Below the pieces are notes generated by a model. The model saw only the letters and a program-made list of their open reading frames with translations. It ran no database searches and was not told where the DNA came from. This document shows positions 8,944 to 20,890 of a stretch of 64,000 nucleotides of DNA, piece after piece; the first letter of the stretch is position 1; the number at the start of each line of letters is the position of its first letter. The position numbers and the translations under genes were made by a program. The stretch comes from Clavaria fumosa (lineage: Eukaryota; Basidiomycota; Agaricomycetes; Agaricales; Clavariaceae). The stretch is from the NCBI GenBank assembly GCA_951802425.1, contig OX637804.1:2418001-2482000 (forward strand), read 5' to 3'.

Positions 8944-10852
8944 CTATGACAACGAAGGCATCTCTCGGCGTCGCGATTGACAACCCGGAGTCCAAGCAAA
9001 ACATTTCCTCAGAAAAGACGCGGTGACAGCCGTGAGAATCGAAGGTTCTGTACAACGGACAAGAAAAACAACAACGCGTCCTTCAGAACGACCGGTCGCT
9101 GAGAAAAAAGGATGCTCAACTAGTCGTTTGGATATTCTGCGCTTGACATCGACATAAACCCATCTGCGGTCGAGAGCACTGGGTCTGAACCTATCTAGAC
9201 AGACCGCGATCCGTCGCAGCCCGCCTCGTCCGCCCGACGCCGGCGCTGATGCTGGGCGCTTAGGCTTGGGCTCAGGCTCGGGGACAACGTGGGTCTCCCG
9301 CTCCTGGCTCTCCCGAGTGAGTATCGTCGCCACCGGGTTGGTGGCAGCATCAATGTCAGAATGCGGCTGCTGTTGGACAGCGGGGCGGCGCTTGCGCAGA
9401 CGACGTCGGAGCGGCGCGGTGGCCGGAAGGAATGAGCCGGCCTCGTCCGGATACGCTTCAATGAAGTTGGAGGTCGAGCTAGTGGAGATGGAAAATGCAG
9501 AGCTCTGCTCGGACCAATGAGATTCGAGCGGCGAATGCCGGGTTGAGGCGGGAGGTGGTGTTATCCGCCCAAGGATTATAACAAAAGGTTTAGAAGAGCA
9601 AAGGAGGCTGCGTATAAGCGGTCCACTCACAATGTTGAGCTCTACCCATACTGCACTGTTATCGGTCGTGTACGACCTAGGACGTTGCCTTCCTCCATAG
9701 AACGCGCGATCCATCGTAGATGCTTCCATTCCTATGCCGACGTCTTCCAGTTGTCCCATGGTAACGCCGTCGAGCACCGCACGAGGATCGAAGGCAAAAG
9801 ACCGGTTGAGCCGGCTGAACATGGACCAATGTCGGCTTGGCTTGGACGAGAACGTACGCTGAACGCTCCCGACCTCGCGGCTGCTCCCGCTGTCATTGCC
9901 AGCGTTGTCATGCGTGTGGTTGTAGGCGGCACGGTTGCATGCGTCAATACCTCCCGAAATAGATGACGCCCTCGTGACGGCTTGTCTGTATCGCTCGTGT
10001 ATGGGCGTCTTGGTCTCGAAGTTCTCTGTCAGGAATGTGAACATCGCGGTCGTGGTGGATCCAGGGCCGGGCGGGGTCATGCCAAATAACGGGTCGATGG
10101 TGAGTACCTGCGACGCGCCGTCGTCGGCCTCGTCCGACGGGAAGCTATGCAAGGGGGGCGAGGAAGGGGCGGAAGAGGAGGCTACGAGTTCAGCCACAGA
10201 GAAAGTCATCAAGCCTTCGTCCGGGTCGTACACGGCTACAAAACCCAGGGCAGCGTCCGGAGGGACCACCTCGGACCATCTCTTCTCGTCGCGGCCATGG
10301 CTAGCGCATAGCAGAGAGGCGCCCACGCAGTCGTCCGAGACACAGACAGCCTGGATGAACGGGACGCAGGTAAGAGGAAGAGGTAGCCATCGCTGAGGAA
10401 GGCCTCCGTACGTGCTCAACTGTTGCTTGCGCATCCGCATCGAGGAGTTCTTTCGAAACAAGCTCAACCATGTTGTCCAAAGCTGGGTTTCCAGGCCCGA
10501 GATTTTGGCGGAATAGAGTCTGCGGCTGACGCCATGCGTCGAAGAACTGCGTATGTATAAATTTAAGATACATACCTGGAAAGATCTGATTATCGTAGAC
10601 TGGGAAGGCCAGGTGAGCAGGACTACTCCACTCGCATGGAGGGAATGCGCGCCGTAAAGTGGGAGGTGCCAACTTGTGGAAGATATAGCCTATGAAACCC
10701 GTGCTAACCCCACCAAGTGCATGTGTGCTTGTCACACCCGGAAACGAGGAAGAGCATTGGAGGTCCGTACCCCTGACGGCAATCGTTGGAGTCACTCGAG
10801 TCCAGCAAATTAAATTCCAGACAGCGAGATAGGCACCTCGACCCGAGCTCAT
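8944..10852 (-). CDS. uncharacterised multi-exon host protein
   Basis: I do not recognise the family. A frame from 10852 (or from the internal ATG at 10471, MVELVSKELLDADAQATVEH) is followed by a probable intron (donor GTACGG, acceptor CATCCAG) into AVCVSDDCVGASLLC, then GFVAVYDPDEGLMTF, IDPLFGMTPPGPGS and a long Ser/Thr-rich part. After NSAVWVELNI a GTGAGT donor marks another intron, so the 507-residue open frame partly reads through intron sequence. The 3' part is rich in Arg and Pro (PLRRRLRKRRPAV). There is no signal peptide or clear membrane segment. High GC and codon pattern match the neighbouring host genes rather than the transposons. Exon borders and the true start are uncertain. Confidence 0.5.
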
Positions 10853-11411
10853 TGGTCTGTTTCCACAGCGCTGTAGAGAGCTGTGAAGAGTGATTGCCAG
10901 AGTTCAAGCCTCAACTTTTATTACGTCCTGCGCACTGTGGGGGGATCACGATCACGCCAACCATAAAAGAAAGAGATCGTCTCCACATTAACTTTAGACC
11001 TCCACACTCCATACTTGAAATTGCGTACCGATACGTGTTGCGGGTGCTTAGCACTCGCGCTGCCAAGGTAGGTGAGGCAAAGAACTTCAAGAAGGGAATG
11101 GAGAGCGCAGAGGACACACTCACGCTGTCAAAGCTTTGGGAAAATTTTGAGATTTTCCCTTTCACTGAGAACAGGCGACTGGTGACCACTGGGAAGAAAT
11201 CGCGGGAACAAAGTAGCTCAGCAAGGGTTCGTGGGCAAGTATTTGCTGGCAGGATCTACGGGCATAAACTCTTGCGAATGTTGTGAACCAGCTTTTTGCT
11301 CGTTCACTACCCCACATAGCAAAGATTAGAAATCGAATATGATACAAGTAGACACCCTAGAGCAAGACGTAATAAAATAGGACAAATATATTCGCAAAAT
11401 GCCTGGGACCA
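10853..11411. other. intergenic, nothing recognised
   Basis: Upstream of one minus-strand gene and downstream of another. A 130-codon open frame exists on the plus strand at 10894-11286, but it has no recognisable motif and its composition is unremarkable; I do not call it. Confidence 0.5.
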
Positions 11412-13977
11412 TTAAGGACCATCATATCGGGGAGCTTGAGGTCCCGTGAGCCACATCTCGTCCACGATCTCGTCCTTCTCCGTCCGCTTGTACGTCCGGA
11501 TCGTCTCTCCATAGTCCGATATGTCATAGATACGGAAGCGCCGGTCAAACCTATAGATTCAAAGTAGTCAGACACAAACATGCTTGTGGAACACTCCAAG
11601 ACTAACCCGAGTCTGGCATATCCAGAATAAGACCTAGTGTATAAATGCACACACCCTCAAGTTACCGTGCAATCCAAAGCGATACAGAGACTCACCCTAC
11701 ACCGCCGAAGCACATCCAGACGCCTTTGATGCGTCGGCAATTCTCGGTGACTGTGGAACAAGTCACGTCAACCCAGTCATACTGCTCACAAGTGGGGGAT
11801 ACGCGACGCTACATACCATGGCAATGCCCATTGGCCACGACCTTCACCTCCCTCGCAGACCCACCCTCGAGATGATCGCTTTCGAGCGCCATTCGAATAC
11901 CTTTGTCAAAAAATCCCTCGTTGTCTTCCGCCGCGCCCGTGGCATCCAGTCCATGGATACCGATGTCCAGTGGCTTGCCGGTGGTGGGATCCATATCGGG
12001 CATCCCAAATGCCTCTTGTCTGCCTCGGACAGGATAAGTAGGCATGAAAGAAAACAGGTCTCCGTAGGAGGTAAGAAGATGACAAAGGGGTAGGACGCAC
12101 AAGGGTATATGGAAAAACATAAGCGCGTTGGGTTTCGCCAGTTTCTTGGTTGGTACAACTTGGTCCCCTGATTGCCGTTTCTTAGGCCAGATGTTGCCCA
12201 AATCTCTCCCCGTATCAGGTGAGAAGGGGCGTTCAATCGGTTTTATGGAGCCTTGTGTCGGACAAGTCAAGCATCGCTCGAGATATAAGGACACGGCTAC
12301 GAACTAGATTCCTGCAGAAACCAGTCAATTTGACTCTGACGTATCCAGTCGTACGCTGTCGGTGTGAACCAGCCCCACCAATTGATGAAGCCTCTCGAAT
12401 AGCTGCCGGAATCCACAAAGTACAGCGTCAACAGATGAGTTTTGGATCTGACAACATTTCTGCCGTCAACGCGACTTGTCTACGAAACGGAGCGGTGCCA
12501 CTTACGCATCGGCGCTCAGCACCTTAAGAACGTAGTTGCTGATACCATGTACGTCCTTCGGACCGATTTCAAAGAGGCTGTATGGTAGGGAACGCAAGAG
12601 GAGTGCGTGAATTTCCTTTGAAACGTCGCTACTCTCATCGTCGTGATTCCCGAAGACAGCTGTCCAAGGGATGCCCTGGTCTGTCACCGCACTTGCGAAC
12701 TTCGCAATCACAGATCGCGCGTCCCATGACGTTCCCTGGCCGTTCAGCTGATCGCCCGTAAAGACGACGAGCGAAGGTCGCTCCGCTTCGAGGACCCGCC
12801 CAAGCAGGGTCGATGTGAGATTGTCCGAGTGTGTGCACGGGACAAGATCAGTGTCGCGACACTCACCCTGCGAGACGGAGTAGTGTAGATCGGCGACCTG
12901 GAGTACTTTGAACTTGCCGTCCCGGCTGAAATGCAGTGGTGGGGCTTTAGGTGGCTCTGGACAAATGGACTGTCAGAGACTGCCGCGGAGGAAGTGGTGG
13001 TGACACTGACGCTTGATTCCGCGTCGATAGGTCACCCAAGCACTCTCAGATTTATCCTGTTGGAATGGAGTCGTAGGTGGCTCCAGCCGCTCGAAACCAT
13101 ACCACGGCCTATCTTCGCCAAAAAGCACATCGAGCTCGGTGATCAGGTTCTCTTGTCTCTCCTGAAGCGTCATATCTTGCAGCGTTTTACCTGTGCGATA
13201 CCAAAGATAGAGGGGAGGGCTTCGCATAATTCCGTCGCGGATAGAGCGGGCCACTTTATGCCAAGACTGGTCGAACGAAGGCGGTGTTTCATGCTGGGGA
13301 AGCAATCGAAGGTCGACAATCATGGGTACATCGCGACGGCGTGTGCGACGATAATAGAGGTTCTAAATGTAGACTATGAGATGGAGTGTTCGCATGGTTG
13401 ACACAAGCACTCACGAGATGCCACATCCCGACCTCTTTGTTCAGGTTGCGCTCCACACGCACCCAGTGACCCTTGACGGAGTCTGTCTCCCTCATTGAAC
13501 GGGGAGAACAAATGTCCACCAATCTCGGATCGACGACGCAGCGCTCAATAGCAATCTCAGAAACTGGTAGAGTAGATTAAGCTGTCTCAATAGCACACAC
13601 CAACTTAGAAGGTGAAACCTACGGCCAGTGTCGTGCGGCAACAAAGGATTCCAGATGTCTAGAGGGAAACTTGCAGTATCGACCTTTCCGGTCTGCGAGT
13701 TAGAGACATTCCACCAGTCGACTTCCGGCTGCGCAGTCGGTGCGGACATCTCCGAAGTAGAAGTAGGTTTCGGGCGCTGACGACCATCTCCCAGAGTGTC
13801 TAACGAGACAGTGTCCCAGGACTGCCAGCCAAGTTTCTGTATGATTCCAGGTCCTGGGGTAGGTTGATAAAGGACGAAGATGAAGGCAAGTAGACAAGAG
13901 AAACAGAAGACAGCGATAATGAATTGAATAGAGCGCATGAAGCGGAAGAGCCTCTGCAGCTTGGTGAGGCCTGCCAT
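11412..13977 (-). CDS. Dcr2-like membrane-anchored metallophosphoesterase
   Basis: The product is a calcineurin-like phosphoesterase of the fungal Dcr2/Sia1 group; yeast Dcr2 counteracts the unfolded protein response by dephosphorylating Ire1. The N-terminus (MAGLTKLQRLF) is followed by one hydrophobic segment at about residues 17-38, a type II anchor. The metal-binding motifs occur in order across exons: DLHYS (D-x-H), GDQLNG, FGNHDDE and ANGHCHG, followed by TENCRR and VWMCFGG. Upstream of them are LFGEDRPWYGFE and WYRTGKTLQDMT, typical of this group. The end reads YDISDYGETIRTYKR...RYDGP with TAA at 11412-11414. At least six introns are implied by frame changes, for instance near 13.6, 13.4, 12.9, 12.5 and 11.75 kb; I did not fix each border. 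The gene appears intact. Confidence 0.82.
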
Positions 13978-14532
13978 CGAGGCTCCAAGGTGTAGTCACT
14001 GGTCAAGTGATGCTGTGACGCGGCATCCAATTGCAGCACTTACTGTAAGGGCCAAGTTATCGCGACATCTCGGCTGCGGCCCGAGAGGTCCGAATTAGTT
14101 AATTTACAAGAGCACAGGTCAACAAGATGGTAATGGTACACAATTACACAAAAATACAAGAAAAAAAGAGGGAGTGGTGAGGAGGGTCACTTGAGAGACA
14201 GAGCAGCTACAACAAAGGAAACTCCATGATGAGTGATAAGGCCTACCTAGCAGGTGAGGGAGCAGGTGAGGGGACCCCAATGCCTCACCAGCCTCATCTG
14301 CCAGGTATTCCACAACTGGGCTGCACACAGGCTAGTTGACTCCTGGCCACTGTGCAGTGCAAGATTGATCTTGGCTCCATGCTCAGGCTAAGCAGAGGAA
14401 GAGGATTATGTAATTGAAATTCTACACATCGATAAGCTAGAGACAAGTCGTGCTAGTCATGGGTGAGCTGGGGGGTTGGGCAGCATGACTTCGGTGCAAA
14501 CACAGCAACATCCACTGTGGGCATCAGACATT
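13978..14532. other. intergenic between DCR2-like and ATG14-like genes
   Basis: Holds the probable promoter of the DCR2-like gene. The region 14100-14450 is lower in GC, contains GTGAGG/CAGGTGAGG repeats and resembles transposon-derived sequence, but I could not find termini or a coding remnant. Confidence 0.4.
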
Positions 14533-16087
14533 TCACATATCCTCCACCATGTGCCATTCTTCTTCTTCCTCTAAGATCTTTGTCTTCTCCTTTCCCTGTT
14601 TGGCCGAGTTGACCGACATTGAAGGCTTGAATTTGGCAGCAAACGGTTTGCGAGACGCCGGTCCTGCCATCGTCACCTGGAGAAGCTGCGCAAAATCGAG
14701 TGCAAATGGCGGTATGGGCGAACGCGTAGGCAGCGAAAATGTTGAGTGCGAGTGGCTGCGATTCCCAGGGACACGGCATCAACCATTTCAGAACGACAGT
14801 GGATGGGGATGAAGATAATCGCTCACCGCCCGAGCTCAGAGCTACAACACACTGCCCACAAGTTGCTAAGCGCGTCGCCCGCCTGACTGAGCGGTACGTC
14901 GACAGATTGTGTGTGTGCGAGGTAGCAAACGTCGTACAGTAACATTGCGAAAGCCGTCGTGAATGAGCTTGGTGCCGCGGGAGGGTTTGTGGGTGTGTAT
15001 GAATCTGACAGTGTCTGAGAGACGGAAAGCACTTGCTGCTGAGCTTCCGGAGTAGACGGTGAGGGCGAATATGGCTCCGTCGACGAGCTGAGATGCAGAG
15101 GATGTTTGGTCACCCATCTATGATATTTGTTATCAGCAAATAAGTTCGGACGTTGTAGAGGGGAGGAGGAGTACTTTGCCCAGCTGCCCGGCGCTGCACC
15201 CCGTCCAGCGCCAATCCAAGGCTGCCCGACGCCGAGCTTCGCCTCCGACCAAGAAATCTCAAACGGAAGTTTGATGCCAAGGTAGAATGTCAAAAGGCTG
15301 AGGAAGTGGATCGTATGTGTAATCACAGCATTGATGTGTGTTGGAGGATACCCTGTATGCCAATCAGATGTTGAGCAGAACCATCGGAGAGGAATAGACG
15401 GACGTCTTATATCTCCTGGGACGGGTAGGACTAGGTTTCCGATCGTCCACTCGCCCTTGGCCCCTGTACGGCCTCCTACAGAGGGACGTCCGCCCATCTC
15501 GACAACATTGAACACTTCTACGAGCTCTTGCACAAGGCCTGACCGGGCACGGGATAGCATAAGAGAAAGAGTGGAAAGACCATTCTTCTCTTTCTGCGTC
15601 GCATGCTCGTGGTTCGGAGACAGGACAGCTCGCGCTAGCTCTAGACGCCGACGACGCTCAGAGAGGATTTCGCGGAGAGCTTTGAGGCGTTCTCGTGCTG
15701 AGAAATGCTCGGTGTTACAACAAAAACGAAAGACGATCCCGCATGATACGAAGCAGGGGACAGAACAATGCTAACCTGACTCGTTCTCCTTCCGCAGTTT
15801 CTGAACGCCAGCGGTAAGCTCACGGACTCGCTCCTCCCACATGGCGATGCACGCTCTACGTGACCTAGCCTCGCCTATACCCGTCATCGCCGCAGTCCAT
15901 CGTGCCACTTGTTCGTCACGGTCGGCGGCGAAATGTTGTATTTGCAAGCGGAAGTCGCGTAAGCTGCGTGCAAGCAGTGATCAATGAGAGCAGAGAAACA
16001 TAGATTGGCGAAACGACTGCACTGAAATCTAAGGCAGTTGGCGCAGTAAAATTGGCGCTGCTTGAGCTCGCAATTCTTGCAGTCCAT
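14533..16087 (-). CDS. ATG14: Atg14/UVRAG-domain autophagy protein
   Basis: The N-terminus MDCKNCELKQRQFYCANC has the paired CxxC cysteines of Atg14. Exon 1 joins, through an intron with donor GTGCAG and acceptor CACGCAG, to HLRDFRLQIQHFAADRDEQ, a long charged coiled-coil region (ERVRELTAGVQKLRKENES, then ARERLKALREILSERRRR). The Atg14/Vps38 core follows (GEWTIGNLVLPVPGD; INAVITHTIHFLSLLTFYLG; KLPFEISW). The acidic end is EEEEWHMVEDM with TGA at 14533-14535. In yeast, Atg14 directs the Vps34 PI3-kinase complex I to the autophagosome formation site. Vps38/UVRAG proteins share the fold, so a complex II subunit is possible, but the cysteine-rich start favours Atg14. Start chosen at 16087; an in-frame ATG exists at 16141. 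Intact. Confidence 0.82.
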
Positions 16088-16147
16088 AAGGGCATCCTGG
16101 CGAAGATGTGAGTGAATTGCCAGGATGAAATTTCGCGGCACGTGAAC

Positions 16148-16384
16148 CTCTGTAGAAAAGGAAAGTCAAGTGATTGTGGGAAAAGTCAGGTGACTGCAGC
16201 AAAAAGCAAGTTGCCCCTCTGATGCTTGACTATCAATTGACTTCCACTGGACTAATTCAGCCATGTGATAGTCAAGTGATAGTCAAGCTACTTGACTAAA
16301 TTCCCTTTTCGCTGCAGACACTTGACTATAATTTGACTGGATTCCCTTTTTGCCACAGACACTTGACTTTCCATTTTTACAGAG
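16148..16384. mobile_element. MITE-like inverted repeat element, about 240 bp
   Basis: The left end CTCTGTAGAAAAGGAAAGTC is matched by the reverse complement of the right end, CTCTGTAAAAATGGAAAGTC, with further imperfect pairing inward. The interior repeats the word AGTCAAGTG or its complement many times, including GTGATAGTCAAG twice in tandem. No coding potential. I could not define a target duplication: TGAAC occurs on both sides but not directly at the end on the right. It sits immediately upstream of the ATG14-like gene. Confidence 0.6.
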
Positions 16385-16477
16385 TGTGAACCATGACCTT
16401 CCTTACATAATATTCTTGTTTACCTTGTACACTTATGTAATCAACCCTGCACACAAAACATCATAAATCATGTTTAA
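16385..16477. other. short AT-rich spacer
   Basis: Nothing recognisable between the MITE and repeat M1. Confidence 0.4.
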
Positions 16478-16840
16478 ATTTGTATTTACAGTAGTCCAAT
16501 CAGTTGTGGGTTTTAGCCCACACATTAAGCAACACATTGCTTGTGCCTCCGCATGCCCTGCTGGGTGAGGCAAAGCCTTCTAGTCACCTCCGCATACCCG
16601 CACTTGGGTGAGGTGGCCCCCCACAGTGCCAAACACACCATGCCAGTCCTGAGACAAACCTTCCTCAGACTTCCTGCTACCTGCTACACTACCTATTGCA
16701 ATGGGGAAAGGGGCTCCTTGTCCTTTCTTCTTGCCCACTAGGTGTGTTCTTTCTCTCTTGCATTTTCCTTTCAATCTCTCACTTAGTCCTTTCTCATCCA
16801 CTCACTAGTATACTGTGTTTGCAAACACAGTATACTAACA
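16478..16840 (+). repeat. repeat M, copy M1
   Basis: Starts TCATGTTTAAAT and runs through CCTCCGCATGCCC, CACCTCCGCATAC, TGGGTGAGG and TTTGCCCACTAGG-like words. The reverse complement of 20511-20888 has the same words in the same order, at roughly 70% identity by eye. The two copies face each other, with TCATGTTTAAAT at the outer edge of each, as long terminal inverted repeats would. Confidence 0.6.
16806..16837. repeat. perfect 32-bp palindrome
   Basis: TAGTATACTGTGTTTG is followed directly by its exact reverse complement with no spacer. It sits at the inner end of M1; the M2 copy does not have it. Confidence 0.9.
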
Positions 16841-17559
16841 AAATTGTTTCTCAATGAATTCTGAAGCTATACACAGAGTTTTTTAAACATACACTAAAAT
16901 TGCTGAAGTATTTGATGGTATAATTAAAATCAAGCTATCTTTACATGTGCTCAAGATATTGATGAAATTAATGACTGTTGATGCTGTCAATTAGGCTTGG
17001 TCATGAGTGCACTTGCAGATCACCTGGATCTGTGTGCACAGGTAACTTGTGGTGTATAGGGCCATACTTGGATCCATGGGAAACTCATTCCCATGAGTAC
17101 TTATGACAAGTACTCACAATACTCACAAGTAATTGATGATTCACCAGCCAAAATCTTGTCAAGACCATTACTCAGATCCTCAAAGGGCCACACTAGGCAA
17201 ACTCAGACTCACAAGTTTCCTGACTCACAGGATTTCCCACAAGTTTACCTGTGGAGATCTGCAAGTAACCTGGAGTCATGACCAAGCCTACTGTCAATTT
17301 GCCTTGGGGAGATTGTCCAATGACAGGCTAAGGTATATGATTAAAATCTTCAAGACATTGTTTCATGGTGTAACTTGTGTGTCAAGGACCTTACCTAAAT
17401 GATCACAGCAGTATATATGCAAAATACTCTGAAGCTCAAGTCAACATGTTGCAACTAGGTTTACACTATGTACATCAGCCTAAGGACAACCTTGAAACAT
17501 GCATGCAGTACAATTCAAGCATATCAGATGGTAAGATATGCTCCACATCATAATTTCAA
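16841..17559. other. AT-rich repeat-derived stretch without a gene
   Basis: Low-GC sequence between M1 and the decayed ORF region. Includes GAGTACTTATGACAAGTACTCAC-type short repeats near 17095-17120 (an imperfect palindrome around AGTACT). No coding sequence recognised. Confidence 0.4.
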
Positions 17560-19915
17560 GATGATGGCCATTCCACAAAGGATAATGGGCTTTGTACTTT
17601 TCAATGACCACCTTGAGTGCACCAATCATTGCCACTTAGGTTTTTAGATGATGCCTGAAGGGAATTCCATCCACTAACTTCCTGTAGATCTCTAACTGGT
17701 CCCTCAGCTGTGCAACAGTCATAACAACAGTGACATGCTCCACCTCTTGCACTAGCCTAATACCAGCAAGTTGCTGTTATGCTGAGTCTTCTTCTGCTGC
17801 TTCTAGGCCATCTTATCTCACTTTTCTACAACTTGATTCTGCCTATATGCAACAATTGCATCTTTGTGGTCTCTTTCAAGATAACCACCATATCTATCTT
17901 TTACATGCTTCACAAAAGCATGGTCCTCTGCCAGAAAGACACATTGCCCAAATGCTGCTGTGTTATTGAATTTGAACTTAGCCAGGGCATTGTATTGGTG
18001 CATAGTGGTGTTTGGCTTTCCATGCAAAAATGACTGAAGTGTACCAAGTGCACCTTCATTAACATCATGTGTTGGGGGCATCCAAGCTTTAGCCTTCTCT
18101 TCAGCAGTTGCCTGATCAATTGCACCTCCTTCCTAAAACTCTGCAGTAAATCATTTCCAAGTCACAAGAGCACCTTTAAAAAAAGCTACTAGGACTTGTG
18201 GCAAATATGGTAGAGATGGGCTAAATTTATGGATAGCATTCATAACCTGTGCATCCTCCCAGGGCTTCCCATCCATTGCACCAGATTCATGGGAGCCATT
18301 TGGTGAGAGAAGATCGGGATTCTCAATAATCCATTCCATATGCTCTTGAACTTTGAAATGACTAGGACCTAGATCAAGCATATGCTGGTCATGTACTTGG
18401 TCACACTAGGTAGTTGGTCACTGTTGAATTGCATGTCTGGCATGCACCCCCTGCCCTCTTTTCTAGCTGGAACTGATTGACTACATGCCTACCTAAGCTG
18501 TGGATGTATATTGCCTGTAATAAATAGTAAGAACATGGAGTACAACTGCCATCTCTGTTGGTCAGAGCAAAATTCCCCAAAATGCAGGTAGTCCAACTTG
18601 ATAGGCATTGATTTCATTTTTTAGTCTAATAGTGTTTTGGGTTTTTGGTTTCACACATAACTAGAGATGTATCTAATCCCAACAGAAGGTGGAAATACTT
18701 GCTTCATGTAGAATATTGAGTGTGACTGAGTTCCTGATCAGGTCCAAATGTGGACACTCCACAACTGTCTCCAGTTCTACAAAGTTCACAGCAATACAAA
18801 CATTATTTAAACTGCATTGATGCCAATACATTATCAAGAAGTATGCCCAGCACCCTGAAAAGACCCTGTGTCATTACCTGTGAAACTGTGAGAGAACAAG
18901 GCCAAAATAGCTAGTGTGACCAAGTACTGGGTCATGCACAGTATTGATTTGCTTTGTGCCAGGTCCCCTCACATGTCTCATGTACTGTATGTATGGATGA
19001 CTGATTGCCTGTGCATAAATGCAAGTATGGCCAATTCTGTTAGTGTTACAGGATCCTGAAGACCATTATCAATATTTCTCTCCACATTGGTGAATCTAAA
19101 TTGAACCTTTCCATCCTGGATCCATTCCATAAACTCAATATAGAGTTCAAGATCTACTAGGGGTTCAGCAGCAGCAGCACAATGAGATTGATAACATGTG
19201 TCGCTTGTATCTGGAAACTTATTCTTCATGATACCCCTGTAGAGGCAAAATTGCTGGTGCATGTCCTGCTGTCCAACCTTGTCATTCTTGTTGTTGAAGA
19301 CCATTCCAACAAGTGTACTCCTCAATGTCTTCAGCCTGCTCCAATACAGCTGCATTGTCCTTGAATAGGCCCTTGCACTTCATTCTCATCCCACCATGCC
19401 ATTATTGCCTCATTGCCTACCTTGACACAGTTTATATCTGTATGTATTGCACCTCCACCCCAAATAATTTTATCTGCTCTCTGCTTCTCATCATCTGGCA
19501 AGTGAGCATATGCTTCATATCCTAGTTTGAGAAGAACTGCAGAGACTATTTGTGAATCCTCTCTCTGCTTCTCTGAATTGGTCATGGCATTCCACTTGTG
19601 AATGTCACCTAACCTTGCTATCTTCTGTGCATTAGCCTCTGATAAGAGTGCCTGTATCTCTGGAAAACTCATGTGTATAAGTTTGTCTCCTCCAAGTGAC
19701 TCATGTAACAAGGCTTGCTTGATCTCCTTCAGAAGCTCTGCAAGCTTCATCTGATCTTTAGCATGATCACTCTTCATCCCTTGAAGATGAGCAAAGAAGT
19801 CTGCCAGTCTCAGTGCACTCTGTGAACACTTTCCAAGTGGACTTTCATTATAAATATCCATCTTCTCCTGCTCTTCATACCTGACTAGAATGATCTGGAG
19901 CTGAGTTGACACCAA
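17560..19915 (-). pseudogene. decayed repeat-associated protein of unknown function
   Basis: Minus-strand fragments read in order: from 19915, NESPLGKCSQSALRLADFF, KIARLGDIHKWNAMT and IIWGGGAIHTDINCVKVGN; then in a shifted frame from about 19355, ELYIEFMEWIQDGKVQFRF and LTELAILAFMHRQSVIH; from 18381, EHMEWIIENPDLLSP; then GALGTLQSFLHGKPNTTMHQ and DHAFVKHVKDRYGGYLERD down to about 17560. Several stops and frameshifts separate the pieces. I associate this type of protein with repeats in Agaricomycete genomes but cannot name its function. Lying between inverted repeats M1 and M2, it could be the gene of a DNA transposon. Confidence 0.5.
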
Positions 19916-19959
19916 CCAGATGACTTCAATGCTTCATGGTATTGGACAAGAACTTGACA

Positions 19960-20393
19960 CAGCCTGTCAGTCTAGTTCCTCAGCAGAGGGCACTATGGGG
20001 AAAGAACTTGATTTCAACATAAGGAACTAGAACTACTACATGAGTGGCATATACTAAGAGGTGAGGCAGTGCAAAGTGTGAGTCATGTGAACAGAAATGA
20101 GGCTATGTGCACTGAGTCACAGGAAGAAATGGGATAAGGTAAAGGGAATTCTAAAGGAAAAGAGCAGTGAGGGGGAGATAAGGCATGATGACAGTTATCA
20201 GACTCAGTCTCACACAGCAAAATGTAAGGTCATGATGATGATACTAACATAAGGGGGAAAAGAGTACAGGAAAGGAAAAGTGACAGTATATATAGTGGGA
20301 GCTTCAGCACTTGCTGGTATTCCCATGCTCAGGCCTCTTGGATCATGTGGTGCAGGTCAGGTGACTTGAGGATTATGTAATCCAATCCTTCAC
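19960..20393 (-). promoter_or_regulatory. LTR-like promoter region, minus strand
   Basis: On the minus strand a TATATATA box lies near 20288-20296, preceded by CTCC/CCAC-rich sequence and followed by GACTCA/CATGACTCAC repeats. The arrangement resembles the 5' part of element X. It may be the 3' LTR of X2 or an independent LTR; termini were not found. Confidence 0.35.
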
Positions 20394-20510
20394 AGACCTT
20401 ATTCCAATCAAAGCACTTGTTGCTGATGTAATAAGGTAGTGGTAAAGCAGCCACCCCAGCATCTGAAGATGCCCAGGGGGCTCAATTCACAGGTCGCTTA
20501 AGGCAAACAC
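20394..20510. repeat. 108-bp direct repeat, copy 1
   Basis: The segment from CCAATCAAAGCACTTG to CTTAAGGCAAAC is repeated at about 20891-20998 with only a few differences. The two copies flank repeat M2. Confidence 0.85.
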
Positions 20511-20888
20511 TAGAGTACAGGGAGTGGCGGGTGGGTGCTTGCAAGTAAGGTACACTAGTATGTAAAGGAGAAGGACCTGAACTGAGGGACTAAGGCAACA
20601 TGCAGAGGGAGGCCAGGCTTACCTAGTGGGCAAAGGGAAAGGATGGGGAGTCTCCTTTCCTCAGTGCACACTAGGTAGTAGTAGAGCGGGAAGTCTGAGA
20701 GCGGAGTGTCTCGGGACTGTAGTGTGCTTGGCACAGCCAAAAAGGGCTCCTCACCCAAGCGCAGGTATGCGGAGGTGGCCGATGAGCTTGCCTTGCCCAG
20801 CGGGCATGCGGAGGCGCAAGCGACACTTGTTGCTGGGCATGTGGGCTGCGAGCTGTGAATGATTGGACTACCTGTAAATACATTTAAA
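20511..20888 (-). repeat. repeat M, copy M2
   Basis: Inverted relative to M1 (see M1). It is bounded on both sides by the 108-bp direct repeat. Contains CACCTCCGCATAC and CATGCCCGCTGGGC words on the minus strand. Confidence 0.6.
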
Positions 20889-20890
20889 CA

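Noticed and set aside
10894..11286. 130-codon plus-strand frame
   Set aside because: No recognisable motif, overlaps the probable upstream region of a minus-strand gene, and the composition is not distinctive.
12931..13401. 156-codon plus-strand frame
   Set aside because: Shadow of the DCR2-like gene, whose minus-strand exons here carry conserved motifs.
16478..20888. M1 and M2 as the two LTRs of one retrotransposon
   Set aside because: They are in opposite orientation, which LTRs of one element cannot be.
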